NCBI RefSeq assembly: GCF_000426725.1
Contig: NZ_KE384560.1
Coordinates: forward strand, 828,960 to 892,959
Reading direction: 5' to 3'
DNA from: Sporocytophaga myxococcoides DSM 11118
GTDB lineage: Bacteria > Bacteroidota > Bacteroidia > Cytophagales > Cytophagaceae
Length of the DNA: 64,000 nt
Shown: piece by piece, positions 9,506 to 18,283 of the stretch
How positions within the stretch are numbered: position 1 is the first letter of the stretch
Layout of the letters: each line of letters starts with the position of its first letter
Position numbers and translations under genes: made by a program
The notes under the pieces: model-generated
Seen by the model: only the letters and a program-made list of their open reading frames with translations
Database searches by the model: none
Told to the model about the DNA's origin: nothing

Positions 9506-12500
9506 ATGGCAGAAGTAAAACCTGAAAATACTTCAGATTCTAAAGTAGTACAACTTGATTCCGGTACTTATGAAGTGTTGCGAAGCAGACTCGATAGGTC
9601 AGGCAAGGACCTGCGGAATAGGTTGGGTAAACTTAACGAAGACAGAAAGAATGTTTTCGGTGCTATAGAGCAGAAGCTTGTAGCAACGGCGAGGATTACC
9701 ACAGAAAATAATTGTGTGCCCAGAGATATGGTTTCTCTGGGTACTTATCTTTTATTCGGTTACAACGTTCACATTGGCTTAAGGTCGGAAACCGTTCTCA
9801 CGGACGTATTCAGCATCTATCAGTATAAAGACCATTCCTTTGTTCATGTTGGACTTAATAAAATCCAGACTGAACTCTTTGAATCGGATTTTAAAGAACT
9901 TTATAAGTATTACAAAAACACTTTCTTCGAAAAGTTTGCAGTCATTGGTCCTTATTTGTATATGGTCTTCCGTATCGGGAAAGGCGCCAAAGATATTAAG
10001 ACATTCAAATGGCTTATTAGTGGTGAGGAATTAAAATACGAGGGAAATAGAAGCGAACACGAATATAAATTTCCTCCTCAATATGGATTTGAATGGGAGC
10101 GTACCTCCAGAGATTATCACAGGAAAGGTAAACACCCTCATGTCTCTGTTCGGGACAAGGTCTTCATAGAAACAATAGGTGGTGATTTAACAATTAAGAT
10201 TGAAGACAATACTGAAAACGGAGAAGGTATCTACTCCGAACCTGTTGAGGATAAGGATCAGAGACTGGATGATGCAGAGATGTATTATGCAGATCTTGGC
10301 AATATCATCCTGCTGAAGATAAAACCTTTTAAAGAAGATAAATTCCGGTATATAGTCTATAATGATAAAATCAAAAAGGCGCAAAGGATTGATGCAATAA
10401 AGGATTCCTGTGTTTTACTTCCTGAGAGTCATGGTGTCATTTTTTCTAAAGGTTATTACCTGCAAACTGGAGAATTTAAACTTTTTGATAACGATCTTCA
10501 GGGGCTCAGATTTGAAAAAAGAATTCAGTCTCCGAATGGAGAAGACTATCTTTATGTGTTTTATAATGATGAGCATGGCGCATACATTTTGCTTCCATAT
10601 AATCTGATAGAACAAAAAGTTGATAACCTTATTCTTTGTCATGGTTATTCCATTTTTGACAATGGAGAGCTGATCTATTTTAATGATCAGAATGAACCTG
10701 CAAAACATCATACCATACAAATATGGAGTTCTGCATATTGCAGCAGCACTTATGTACCTCCTGTAGTTCCTGATTCTTATTTGTATAAAATCGGAAACAA
10801 GGACATTGTGCGTTGTATGGCAGAATGTTCGGAAGTACTTGGTCTTCTTTCCAAGAACGACGAAGCCTATTCAAATCTATACCTTGATATTGTTAAGATA
10901 AGTACTGACCTGCTTGATTCTTATTATTGGATCAGGGATGAAGCTACATTCAATCTGGGGTTGCCTGTTGCAGAGATTAAAACAACTGCTTCAGCTACCA
11001 TCGAAGAATTTGAAAAGGTAGTCAGGATAAAAAAGAATACTTTAGATCAGGTCAAAAAGCAAACAGACCGCGCAAAAGCAATTCTTGAGCAGATAAAGCG
11101 TGACAGGTTTGAAGATATAAATACTTTTGTCAATATTCTTTCGGAGTTAAGATCCCTTAGAGGTGATATTATTTCTTTGAAAGAACTTAGATACGTTGAT
11201 CTTCAGTCTGTCAGCGATCTTGAAAAGAATATCTCTGATGAATCTGAAAAGCTTTCTGTAAGATGTGTTGAATTCCTTTTGCAGGAAAAAGCTTTGCTCC
11301 CTTACCACGAAAGAGTAAATGCTCTAAAGCTTTCTGCAGAGAAGGTTATCAAAGTTACCGAGGCAAATAAGACAGAAGAAGAGATTGTTCAGGTGAGCAA
11401 TGAGCTTGAAATGCTGATTCAGATAGTCAGTAACCTGAAGATCGAAGATGCTACTCAGACTACCAAAATCATTGATACGATTTCTCTCATTTTCTCCGAG
11501 ATCAATAAATTAAAGGCTTCTCTCAAAAACAGAAAGCTGGATTTGAGAAAATCAGAGAGCGAAGCCGAATTTAATTCACAGATTAAACTACTGGACCAGT
11601 CCATTGTAAACTATCTGGATATAAGTTCAACTCCTGAGAAATGTGAGGAATTTCTTTCCAAGTTAATGATACAGCTGGAAGAGCTTGAAGCAAAATTCCC
11701 AGACTTTGATGGCTTTATTAGAATTGTTTCTGAAAAGAGGGAAGAACTTTACGGGGCTTTTGAAAACCGCAAGTTATCTTTAATTGAGGCTCGTAATAAT
11801 AGAGCTAATGCATTGATGAGTGCTGCGGAACGTATCTTGTCAGGAGCAAAGAACAGAGTGGCAACCTTTGAAACTGTTGCTGAGATCAATGGCTATTTCG
11901 CCTCTGATCTGATGATGGATAAACTCAGAGATATTGTAAAACAATTAAATGATCTGAGCGATACCATAAAAGCCGACGACATTCAGGGCAGAATGAAAAA
12001 TCTCCGTGAAACAACACTTAGACAATTGAAGGATAAGAAGGAGTTGTTTGTCGGAGGCGCCAATGTAGTGAAGTTCGGAAACTATAATTTTTCAGTTAAC
12101 ACGCAAGCGCTGGAGCTTACCATGGTGAGCAGGCAGGAAGAGATGTACTTCCACATTACTGGAACGAGTTTCTTTGAAAAAGTAACAGACCCTGAATTTC
12201 TTAATACAAAACCTTTCTGGAGTCAACACCTGATATCTGAAAACGAACATGTTTACAGAGGAGAATACCTTGCCTGGCTTATTTTTAACGAGGGACAAGT
12301 AAATTCCAAATATGACAAAAATCATTTGGTGAAACTTGATGAATCTTCTCTTACTGCAGTTGTTCAGGAATTCATGTCAAACAGGTATTCCGAAGGTTAT
12401 GTCAAAGGAGTGAATGACAGGGATGCTGCTATGATACTTAAAGCTCTTTTAAATATTGAAGGAGGTCTTGATCTTCTTAGATACTCTTCTGAAGCCAGGG

Positions 12501-14413
12501 CATGTGCAAGGTTTTACTGGCTACACATTCTTGATGAAAAATCAAGGCGAAGTTTCGATTTAAGATTAAAAGGAATTGGAAGCATCCTTAAAATTTTTCC
12601 TGGGAAAAATACTCATCAGGAGATTATAAATCTTCTTAAAACTGGTATACAGACCTTCATAGAACAAACTCATTTTTTTGAATCGGAGATTGCCTCTGAA
12701 GCTGCGGATTATCTGTTTGATGAAATGGTGAGAGGAAATGTATTTGTGATCAGTCATGAAGCTCTTGAGCTTACCAAGGCATTTAATGCATTTCTGAAGA
12801 AGAAGAAATATGAAGAAGAATGTATTGCTTCAGTACAAAATCTTGAAGGTAGTCCTGTCAATCAGTTTGATCTGACAAGGAACTGGTTAAAAGCGTTTAT
12901 TGATAGTGAAAAATCTTCCAGTCATGAATTTGTGGATGAAGCAGCTGTGATATTATTGTCCGGAGTTGATAATTGTAAGGAAGTAGTTGCCAAATCAGAA
13001 GTTACGCTAGAAGGATTATCCGGAAGTCACAACCTGATTCAAAATGGTAACTACCAGTTGCATTTTAATAAATTCGCTAAGAAGTTATCTCGCTACCAAA
13101 GAGAGGTTGTTGCTGGTTATTCAGCTTTTGTGAAGAAGAAAAGTGCTTTGACAGAAGGTTTCAGAGCTGACTTAAGACTTGAAGAATATAAAACAAATGT
13201 GCTAAGTTCTTTTGTTCGTAATAAGCTGATAGATGATGTGTATCTTCCTTTAATAGGGGCAAATCTTGCAAAGCAGATAGGGGTGGTAGGAGAGAACAAA
13301 CGTACAGATCAGATGGGTATGTTGCTTTTGATTTCTCCTCCAGGATATGGTAAAACTACCCTGATGGAATACGTCGCTAATAGACTGGGCTTGATCTTTA
13401 TGAAGATCAATGGTCCCGCTATAGGACATAAGATCACTTCTGTTGATCCTTCTGAAGCTCAGAACGGAGCTGCAAGAGAGGAGCTGGAAAAGCTGAACCT
13501 TGCATTTGAAATGGGCGACAATGTTATGATTTATATTGATGATATTCAGCATTGCAATCCTGAGTTCCTTCAAAAGTTTATTTCACTTTGCGATGCCCAG
13601 CGGAAGATAGAAGGTATTTATAAAGGGAAGTCCAAGACTTACGATTTTCGTGGAAAGAAAGTCTGCATAGTAATGGCTGGAAACCCTTATACTGAAAGCG
13701 GAGAGAAATTCAGAATTCCAGATATGCTTGCCAACAGGGCAGATACATATAATCTTGGTGATATTATCGGTGACAAAGCGGATGTGTTTAAGTTAAGCTA
13801 CATAGAAAACTGTCTGACCTCAAACACAATTACTGCAAAGGTTGCCAATAAAAGCCTTAAGGATATTTACTCTTTTGTTAAAATTGCTGAAACAGGAGAT
13901 AATACAGGTCTTGATTTTGAAGTAGCTTATGCTGCTGAAGAAACAAATGAGATCGTATCTATCCTTCAGAAGCTTGTGGCAATAAGAGATACTGTTCTCA
14001 GAGTTAATCAGGAATACATCCATTCTGCCTCACAAGCCGAGGAGTTCAGAAATGAACCTGTATTTAAACTACAGGGTTCATACCGGAATATGAATAAGAT
14101 GGCAGAGAAAGTAGTCCCTGTAATGAATGAGGCGGAATTGAGAATGCTTATTAATACGCATTATCAAAACGAAGCACAGACTTTGACTACCGGTACGGAG
14201 GCGAATATGCTGAAGTTTAAAGATATTACAGGAAAAATCACTCCTGAGGAAAAGGCCAGATGGGAAGATATTAAAACTACCTTTAAGAAAAACCAACGCT
14301 TTAAAGGCATTGGTGATTCAGGTCAGATAACTCAGCTGCTTACACAACTTGCAATGCTGGGAGATGGTGTTGAAGGTATAAAACAAGCAATAGAAAAAAA
14401 GTCTTCCGAATAA
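9506..14413 (+). CDS. Giant coiled-coil AAA+ ATPase ('DNA repair ATPase' type)
   Basis: A 1635-residue protein. The N-terminal ~430 residues are a beta-rich region that fits the family often annotated as DUF3686/'DNA repair ATPase'. Residues ~490-850 are mostly coiled coil. A middle region (~850-1250) is unrecognised. The C-terminal AAA+ module has Walker A (S-P-P-G-Y-G-K-T-T, ~1277-1285), Walker B (M-I-Y-I-D-D, ~1341-1346) and a sensor-1 like A-G-N-P-Y (~1392). It is the last gene of the OB-fold/flotillin operon; a terminator hairpin overlaps its stop codon. No signal peptide or membrane helix is seen, so membrane attachment would be through the flotillin. The DNA-repair label is a database tradition; what this protein remodels is unknown. 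Confidence 0.85.
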   Translation: MAEVKPENTSDSKVVQLDSGTYEVLRSRLDRSGKDLRNRLGKLNEDRKNVFGAIEQKLVATARITTENNCVPRDMVSLGTYLLFGYNVHIGLRSETVLTDVFSIYQYKDHSFVHVGLNKIQTELFESDFKELYKYYKNTFFEKFAVIGPYLYMVFRIGKGAKDIKTFKWLISGEELKYEGNRSEHEYKFPPQYGFEWERTSRDYHRKGKHPHVSVRDKVFIETIGGDLTIKIEDNTENGEGIYSEPVEDKDQRLDDAEMYYADLGNIILLKIKPFKEDKFRYIVYNDKIKKAQRIDAIKDSCVLLPESHGVIFSKGYYLQTGEFKLFDNDLQGLRFEKRIQSPNGEDYLYVFYNDEHGAYILLPYNLIEQKVDNLILCHGYSIFDNGELIYFNDQNEPAKHHTIQIWSSAYCSSTYVPPVVPDSYLYKIGNKDIVRCMAECSEVLGLLSKNDEAYSNLYLDIVKISTDLLDSYYWIRDEATFNLGLPVAEIKTTASATIEEFEKVVRIKKNTLDQVKKQTDRAKAILEQIKRDRFEDINTFVNILSELRSLRGDIISLKELRYVDLQSVSDLEKNISDESEKLSVRCVEFLLQEKALLPYHERVNALKLSAEKVIKVTEANKTEEEIVQVSNELEMLIQIVSNLKIEDATQTTKIIDTISLIFSEINKLKASLKNRKLDLRKSESEAEFNSQIKLLDQSIVNYLDISSTPEKCEEFLSKLMIQLEELEAKFPDFDGFIRIVSEKREELYGAFENRKLSLIEARNNRANALMSAAERILSGAKNRVATFETVAEINGYFASDLMMDKLRDIVKQLNDLSDTIKADDIQGRMKNLRETTLRQLKDKKELFVGGANVVKFGNYNFSVNTQALELTMVSRQEEMYFHITGTSFFEKVTDPEFLNTKPFWSQHLISENEHVYRGEYLAWLIFNEGQVNSKYDKNHLVKLDESSLTAVVQEFMSNRYSEGYVKGVNDRDAAMILKALLNIEGGLDLLRYSSEARACARFYWLHILDEKSRRSFDLRLKGIGSILKIFPGKNTHQEIINLLKTGIQTFIEQTHFFESEIASEAADYLFDEMVRGNVFVISHEALELTKAFNAFLKKKKYEEECIASVQNLEGSPVNQFDLTRNWLKAFIDSEKSSSHEFVDEAAVILLSGVDNCKEVVAKSEVTLEGLSGSHNLIQNGNYQLHFNKFAKKLSRYQREVVAGYSAFVKKKSALTEGFRADLRLEEYKTNVLSSFVRNKLIDDVYLPLIGANLAKQIGVVGENKRTDQMGMLLLISPPGYGKTTLMEYVANRLGLIFMKINGPAIGHKITSVDPSEAQNGAAREELEKLNLAFEMGDNVMIYIDDIQHCNPEFLQKFISLCDAQRKIEGIYKGKSKTYDFRGKKVCIVMAGNPYTESGEKFRIPDMLANRADTYNLGDIIGDKADVFKLSYIENCLTSNTITAKVANKSLKDIYSFVKIAETGDNTGLDFEVAYAAEETNEIVSILQKLVAIRDTVLRVNQEYIHSASQAEEFRNEPVFKLQGSYRNMNKMAEKVVPVMNEAELRMLINTHYQNEAQTLTTGTEANMLKFKDITGKITPEEKARWEDIKTTFKKNQRFKGIGDSGQITQLLTQLAMLGDGVEGIKQAIEKKSSE

Positions 14414-14427
14414 GGAAGACTTTTTTA
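14401..14427. terminator. Bidirectional terminator overlapping the ATPase stop codon
   Basis: Stem 14401-14407 (GTCTTCC) with 14414-14420 (GGAAGAC), 6-nt loop containing the TAA stop of the ATPase gene. It is flanked by an A run on the left and a T run on the right, so it can end both the plus-strand operon and the convergent PLD-like gene. Confidence 0.85.
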
Positions 14428-14433
14428 TTTTTT

Positions 14434-14871
14434 TTAATAATCATCTAACTGCTCCCAGAGCTTATCAAATTCACCTTTAAAGCCTTTTACTATTTCCTTA
14501 TCTGAAGTAAATATGACGTTTTCGTGGTTGTATAAAGCAGCACTTCTGGTCCAGTTGTAACTTCCGGTAAGCGCTATCCTGTTATCAATAATTGCAAACT
14601 TGTGATGCATGTGATAAGGAGACTTGTCCACCTTTATCTCAATTCCACATCTATGTAGCTTTTCAATATCCGATCCTTCGTCATAACATTTGTCATTATC
14701 AGTGATGATTCGGACATTTATACCGAACTTATGTCTGGCGATGATAATGTCGGTTATCAGATCGTCGCTGATGGTAAAGACACAGATTTTGAGTGAAGAA
14801 ATAGATTGATTGAGTTGTTCAATGATGGCATGACGACAATCTTCGCCTGGACTGAAAAATACTTTATTCAT
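14434..14871 (-). CDS. Small PLD-family (HKD) nuclease-like protein
   Basis: A 145-residue protein with a single HKD motif: H-H-K-F-A-I-I-D followed by the G-S-Y-N-W-T stretch that completes the phospholipase D active site. Single-motif proteins of this size act as dimers; the best known are Nuc-type endonucleases and the MitoPLD/FAM83 group. There is no signal peptide, so unlike Nuc it should be cytosolic. It lies 63 nt downstream of the PspA gene on the same strand, though a terminator-like hairpin lies between, and is convergent with the giant ATPase. Substrate could be DNA, RNA or phospholipid; the context with PspA and a flotillin leaves lipid open. Confidence 0.82.
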   Translation of the reverse strand: MNKVFFSPGEDCRHAIIEQLNQSISSLKICVFTISDDLITDIIIARHKFGINVRIITDNDKCYDEGSDIEKLHRCGIEIKVDKSPYHMHHKFAIIDNRIALTGSYNWTRSAALYNHENVIFTSDKEIVKGFKGEFDKLWEQLDDY

Positions 14872-14903
14872 AAGGAAACAGCCTGAAAAGCTGAAAGAAA
14901 GAA

Positions 14904-14920
14904 GGCCACCTGTAGTGGCC
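14904..14920 (-). terminator. Hairpin between pspA and PLD-like gene
   Basis: Stem GGCCAC (14904-14909) with GTGGCC (14915-14920), followed on the minus strand by a short T-rich stretch. It could end or attenuate transcription after the PspA gene, leaving the PLD-like gene partly separate. Confidence 0.6.
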
Positions 14921-14934
14921 TTTATGTAATTTGA

Positions 14935-15666
14935 TTAATTTTCTAATTTTTTTGTAGAATCAAGTGCAATTTTTGCCTTCAGATGTGCTAGTGAATCGGC
15001 AATTAATGGATGTGTCAGACTGCCTTCCAATGCCTTGTTGATTTGATCATCCACTGATTTATTATTGTCGGCTATTGCTCCGTATGATTGTGCCAGCGCC
15101 TCTTCCTGATTAATCTTGTCCTTCATTTTCTCCAACATTCTTAATGTATTATTGGCATCAAGTCCTGCAAGTTTCTGATTAAAATCTTTAGTGCTCTTAG
15201 CTACTTTTACACGGGCTTTTAGAGTATCTAGTTCACCTTCCCATCCGTCTATTTTACTTTTAAGCAATTTATTGTTGCTCTCAATTTTTGAAGCCATATC
15301 ATTGTATTGCTTCACTGTACTGCTTAATGTCTCAATCTGAGAAATTGCGGAATGTCTTTTCATCAAAGCTTCGCTTGCAAGTCTGTCTCCTTCTGAAGGA
15401 TCAAGTCCTCCGGTCTGAGCCTTCTGCAATAGTAATACAGCTTTATGTTCGTATTCCAGTGCAATTTTATTTTTTTCCTTTTGATCGTTTTCAGCCTTTA
15501 TAGCAAGAGCTTTAACCTCAGCAAGACTTTTCAGTCCTTTGTTCAAATCTTCACGAAGATCCCGCAATCCCTGCTCAATCATATTTATTGGATTTTCAAG
15601 TTTATCTAGAGCAGCGTGAGCTTCAGCTTCACCAATTTTAAAAAGTCTTTTGAACCAGTTTAACAT
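14935..15666 (-). CDS. PspA/IM30 family membrane-stress protein
   Basis: A 243-residue protein made almost wholly of coiled coil, starting with a short amphipathic helix (M-L-N-W-F-K-R-L-F-K), as in PspA/IM30 (Vipp1) proteins, the bacterial ESCRT-III relatives that bind and repair damaged membranes. Length is close to the usual 220-240. It follows the J-domain gene by 45 nt and precedes the PLD-like gene. Its position facing a flotillin/AAA+ operon fits a membrane-maintenance module: PspA-like polymers are typically remodelled by AAA+ ATPases. No PspF-type sigma-54 regulator is present, so regulation differs from E. coli psp. Confidence 0.88.
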   Translation of the reverse strand: MLNWFKRLFKIGEAEAHAALDKLENPINMIEQGLRDLREDLNKGLKSLAEVKALAIKAENDQKEKNKIALEYEHKAVLLLQKAQTGGLDPSEGDRLASEALMKRHSAISQIETLSSTVKQYNDMASKIESNNKLLKSKIDGWEGELDTLKARVKVAKSTKDFNQKLAGLDANNTLRMLEKMKDKINQEEALAQSYGAIADNNKSVDDQINKALEGSLTHPLIADSLAHLKAKIALDSTKKLEN

Positions 15667-15710
15667 ATTACAAATTTTAAGATATCAGATTTAATTCTAT
15701 TGGTTAGCGG

Positions 15711-16058
15711 TTAATATTTTCCGTTAAATTTCTTTTCAAAATAATTATACGCCTCATTCAATTTCCTGGTTATTTCCTCAGCTATTTTGCGTTTCTCTTC
15801 AGAATGAACGTGTTTATCAGGGTGATATTTCCTGATCAGTTCTTTATAAGATACTTTAATTTCATTGAAGCCAGCACCATATTTCACTTCTAGATTGGCG
15901 TAATATTCTGCTTCTTTCTTTAATCCTGGTTCCATTGGCTTTATTGGAGGATGATCAGTCTCTTCAAACGTATCTTTTCCATTTTCTAAATCCTCTTTCA
16001 AAAATTTTGTTTTCGGAAGATTTGATTTTAGACTATTGAGAAATCTTTTTATCAACAT
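15711..16058 (-). CDS. J-domain (DnaJ-like) co-chaperone
   Basis: A 115-residue protein with a J domain in its C-terminal half: a helix-II stretch ending in the diagnostic H-P-D (within Y-H-P-D-K) and a following helix III. The first ~45 residues are basic then acidic and unstructured-looking. J proteins stimulate Hsp70 ATPase and bring it to a client; here the client is plausibly PspA (gene 45 nt downstream), by analogy with Vipp1-CDJ2-Hsp70 in chloroplasts. It has no Gly/Phe, zinc or substrate-binding regions, so it is not a general DnaJ. Confidence 0.85.
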   Translation of the reverse strand: MLIKRFLNSLKSNLPKTKFLKEDLENGKDTFEETDHPPIKPMEPGLKKEAEYYANLEVKYGAGFNEIKVSYKELIRKYHPDKHVHSEEKRKIAEEITRKLNEAYNYFEKKFNGKY

Positions 16059-16263
16059 AAAAAACTGTATTCCAATTTATAAAAAAATATTTACAACGAA
16101 AAATCTTAGTTGAATTATACCATTCCCGGACCGTTGTGGTTTGTATAATCTTCATAAGAAGAAAAACAAATGCGAAAAATTCATAAATTGTTTGTTATTT
16201 AATCGGGATGAATGCTTAAAAAAAATGTTTTTCAACGGCTAAGTTTATTTGAATTTAATAAAA

Positions 16264-16956
16264 ATGAAAATCAAGCAGGAGATCTATATCACAGTTGATG
16301 CTGTTTTATTTGGCTATTCGAGAGAGTCAGGCATTTCAGTACTTCTGATAAAAAGGAAGATAGAGCCTTTTATTCACAAATGGGCGCTTCCGGGAGGTTT
16401 TGTGCAGGATAATGAATCTCTTGAGGATGCAGTAATGAGGGAATTGAATGAAGAGGCTGGTGTTAAGATCAATTATCTGGAACAGCTGTATACTTTTGGC
16501 AAGCCTGATAGAGATCCCAGAGCACGTGTGGTTTCTGTGGTTTATTTTGGTCTGGTAAAACCTGATTCGTATAAACCCTTAGCAAGTACAGATGCTGAAG
16601 ATGCTGCTTGGTTCAGCATGGATCATTTACCTAAACTAGCTTTTGATCATAAATCCATCATCCTGACTGCCTTGGAAAGACTGCGAGGTAAAATAACCTA
16701 TGAACCTATAGGTTTTGATCTGCTGCCTGCAAAGTTTCCTTTTTCTGATCTTGAAAAATTGTACATAACAGTCCTGGGAAGAGAACTGGATCGCAGGAAT
16801 TTTAAAAAGAAAGTAATGAACCTAGGAATAGTGGAGGAGCTTGACGAAAAAGCACCAGTAAACTCTGCCGGCCGTCCTGGAAACCTCTATAAATTTAATC
16901 GTGATAAATATCAAAAGTTGAAGAGAGATGGCTTTTCATTTGAAATGAATGCATAA
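16264..16956 (+). CDS. NrtR-like Nudix transcriptional regulator of NAD metabolism
   Basis: A 230-residue protein counted from the ATG at 16264; an in-frame TTG at 16249 adds five residues and is less likely. Residues ~7-140 are a Nudix fold with an apparently intact Nudix box (G45, E51, R59-E60, E63-E64), and ~145-230 form a C-terminal winged helix. This is the NrtR architecture, in which the Nudix domain senses ADP-ribose or related NAD metabolites and the winged helix binds DNA. Unlike many NrtR proteins the catalytic glutamates are kept, so hydrolysis is possible. The next two genes make NMN and NAD, the expected targets. Confidence 0.85.
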   Translation: MKIKQEIYITVDAVLFGYSRESGISVLLIKRKIEPFIHKWALPGGFVQDNESLEDAVMRELNEEAGVKINYLEQLYTFGKPDRDPRARVVSVVYFGLVKPDSYKPLASTDAEDAAWFSMDHLPKLAFDHKSIILTALERLRGKITYEPIGFDLLPAKFPFSDLEKLYITVLGRELDRRNFKKKVMNLGIVEELDEKAPVNSAGRPGNLYKFNRDKYQKLKRDGFSFEMNA

Positions 16957-17044
16957 GCTTTACTTTTTAAAAATAATTTTTTTGACTCTAAATTTATTGT
17001 AAATCAGTAAATTGCTTTGAAATTCAATAATTAATGTAAAAAAT

Positions 17045-17090
17045 ACGCAAAATGTTTTGTGAATGTAAAACTTAACTTTTTAATTTGCGT
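17045..17090 (+). promoter_or_regulatory. Candidate operator upstream of nadM
   Basis: A 7-bp inverted repeat, ACGCAAA (17045-17051) and TTTGCGT (17084-17090), lies 39-84 nt upstream of the NadM start within A+T-rich DNA. Its place between the NrtR-like gene and its expected target suggests an operator, but the 32-nt spacing is long and the match to any known NrtR motif was not tested. Confidence 0.25.
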
Positions 17091-17128
17091 TATAATTACA
17101 CAAATATATACTTTAAATATCATTTTTT

Positions 17129-18040
17129 ATGAAAACAACAGGGGTAATAATAGCAAGATTTCAGACTCCGGTACTGCACGAAGGGCACTTCAATCTTATC
17201 AACTATGTTCGGGAGAGACATAACAAGGTTGTGATCGTCCTTGGAGTTAGTTCTGTAAAAGGGAGTACAAAAAATCCTCTGGATTTTTATACAAGGGAAC
17301 GTATGGTAAAGAAGGAGTTTCCTGAAATAGTAGTGCTACCACTGGCTGATTGCAGGGATGATGCTACATGGTCAACCAACCTGGATGGGATGTTATCAAT
17401 CACTTTTAACAATGAAAAGTGCATTCTTTACGGAAGCAGAGATAGTTTTATTCCTTACTATTCTGGTAAAAATGAAGTGAAGGAAATTCCGCAGACGAGT
17501 GATTTCAGCGGTACTAGCCTTAGAGACCAGATATGCGACAAGGTAATGGACTCTGAGGATTTCCGATGTGGGGTTATTTATGCTTATTACAACAGATATC
17601 CTTCTGTATATGCTACTCTTGATATAGCTCTTTTTAAAGATGATAATAGCAAGATATTATTGGGAAGAAGAAATTCAGAAGGCAAATGGCGTTTGCCTGG
17701 TGGATTCTCTGATCCGACTGATAACGATTATGAGTCTGCTGCATTAAGAGAATTGCATGAAGAGTGCGGTCCTGTTGAGGTGGATGCAATGCAGTATGAA
17801 AAGTCTTTTAAAGTTAATGACTGGAGATATAAGCAAGAGACTGATAAAATCATTACCCTTATGTTCAGCTGTAACTATATGTATGGCGAAATAGAGGGAG
17901 CAGACGATTTAGATGAAGTTCAATGGATACAATTAAACAAGATCACTGCTATGATAGAAAATAATGAAATTGTTGATGAGCATTTTCCTCAATTACAATT
18001 CCTTGTCAATAAATACTGTAAAGTTTTAAGCAGTAAATAA
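17129..18040 (+). CDS. nadM: Bifunctional NMN adenylyltransferase / Nudix hydrolase (NadM-Nudix)
   Basis: A 303-residue two-domain protein. Residues 1-~165 are a nucleotidyltransferase with the HxGH motif (H17-E-G-H20) and a later S-G-T-S-L-R matching the ISSTxxR-like site; it should join NMN and ATP to NAD. Residues ~170-300 are a Nudix domain with box residues in R-E-L-H-E-E-C-G, the layout of NadM-Nudix proteins, whose Nudix half hydrolyses ADP-ribose. It sits between the NrtR-like regulator and the nicotinamide phosphoribosyltransferase, so nicotinamide to NMN to NAD is complete here. A dispersed repeat begins directly after its stop codon. Confidence 0.9.
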   Translation: MKTTGVIIARFQTPVLHEGHFNLINYVRERHNKVVIVLGVSSVKGSTKNPLDFYTRERMVKKEFPEIVVLPLADCRDDATWSTNLDGMLSITFNNEKCILYGSRDSFIPYYSGKNEVKEIPQTSDFSGTSLRDQICDKVMDSEDFRCGVIYAYYNRYPSVYATLDIALFKDDNSKILLGRRNSEGKWRLPGGFSDPTDNDYESAALRELHEECGPVEVDAMQYEKSFKVNDWRYKQETDKIITLMFSCNYMYGEIEGADDLDEVQWIQLNKITAMIENNEIVDEHFPQLQFLVNKYCKVLSSK

Positions 18041-18080
18041 GCTTAAAGCGGAAAGCTAAAAGCTTAAAGTTTAAACTGAA
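18041..18080 (+). repeat. Dispersed GCTTAAAG-type repeat, copy 1
   Basis: Starts at the base after the nadM stop codon: GCTTAAAGCGGAAAGC followed by AAAAGCTTAAAG-like units. Close copies lie at 47515-47577, 51493-51553 and, inverted, at 51744-51810. Confidence 0.75.
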
Positions 18081-18098
18081 AAGGATAAACTTTCCTTG

Positions 18099-18166
18099 GT
18101 CATCCTGAGCCCTGCGAAGGATTTGAGGCACAAATAAATTCAGGTCCCTCATTCTTCGGGATGACA
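18099..18166. repeat. Short interspersed element with GTCATCC ends
   Basis: A ~68-nt segment that begins GTCATCCTGAGC and ends TTCGGGATGAC, so the ends are imperfect inverted repeats. This fits the short imperfect-palindrome repeats common in intergenic DNA of Bacteroidota. It encodes nothing and lies between the nadM and nadV genes. Only one copy is in the window. Confidence 0.55.
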
Positions 18167-18283
18167 AAGCAAGGGTTCTGAATAATTTAACTTATGCAAG
18201 AGTCCATCTTATTTTCGGAGAAGGATTTGGTCTTAAGTATAAGCGATAAGTTTTTAAGAAATTTTATAAACCCCCAAATAGCT

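Noticed and set aside
18194-18283. N-terminal extension of the nicotinamide phosphoribosyltransferase
   Set aside because: The 30 extra residues do not resemble NAMPT N-termini and arise next to a dispersed repeat; the ATG at 18284 fits the family.
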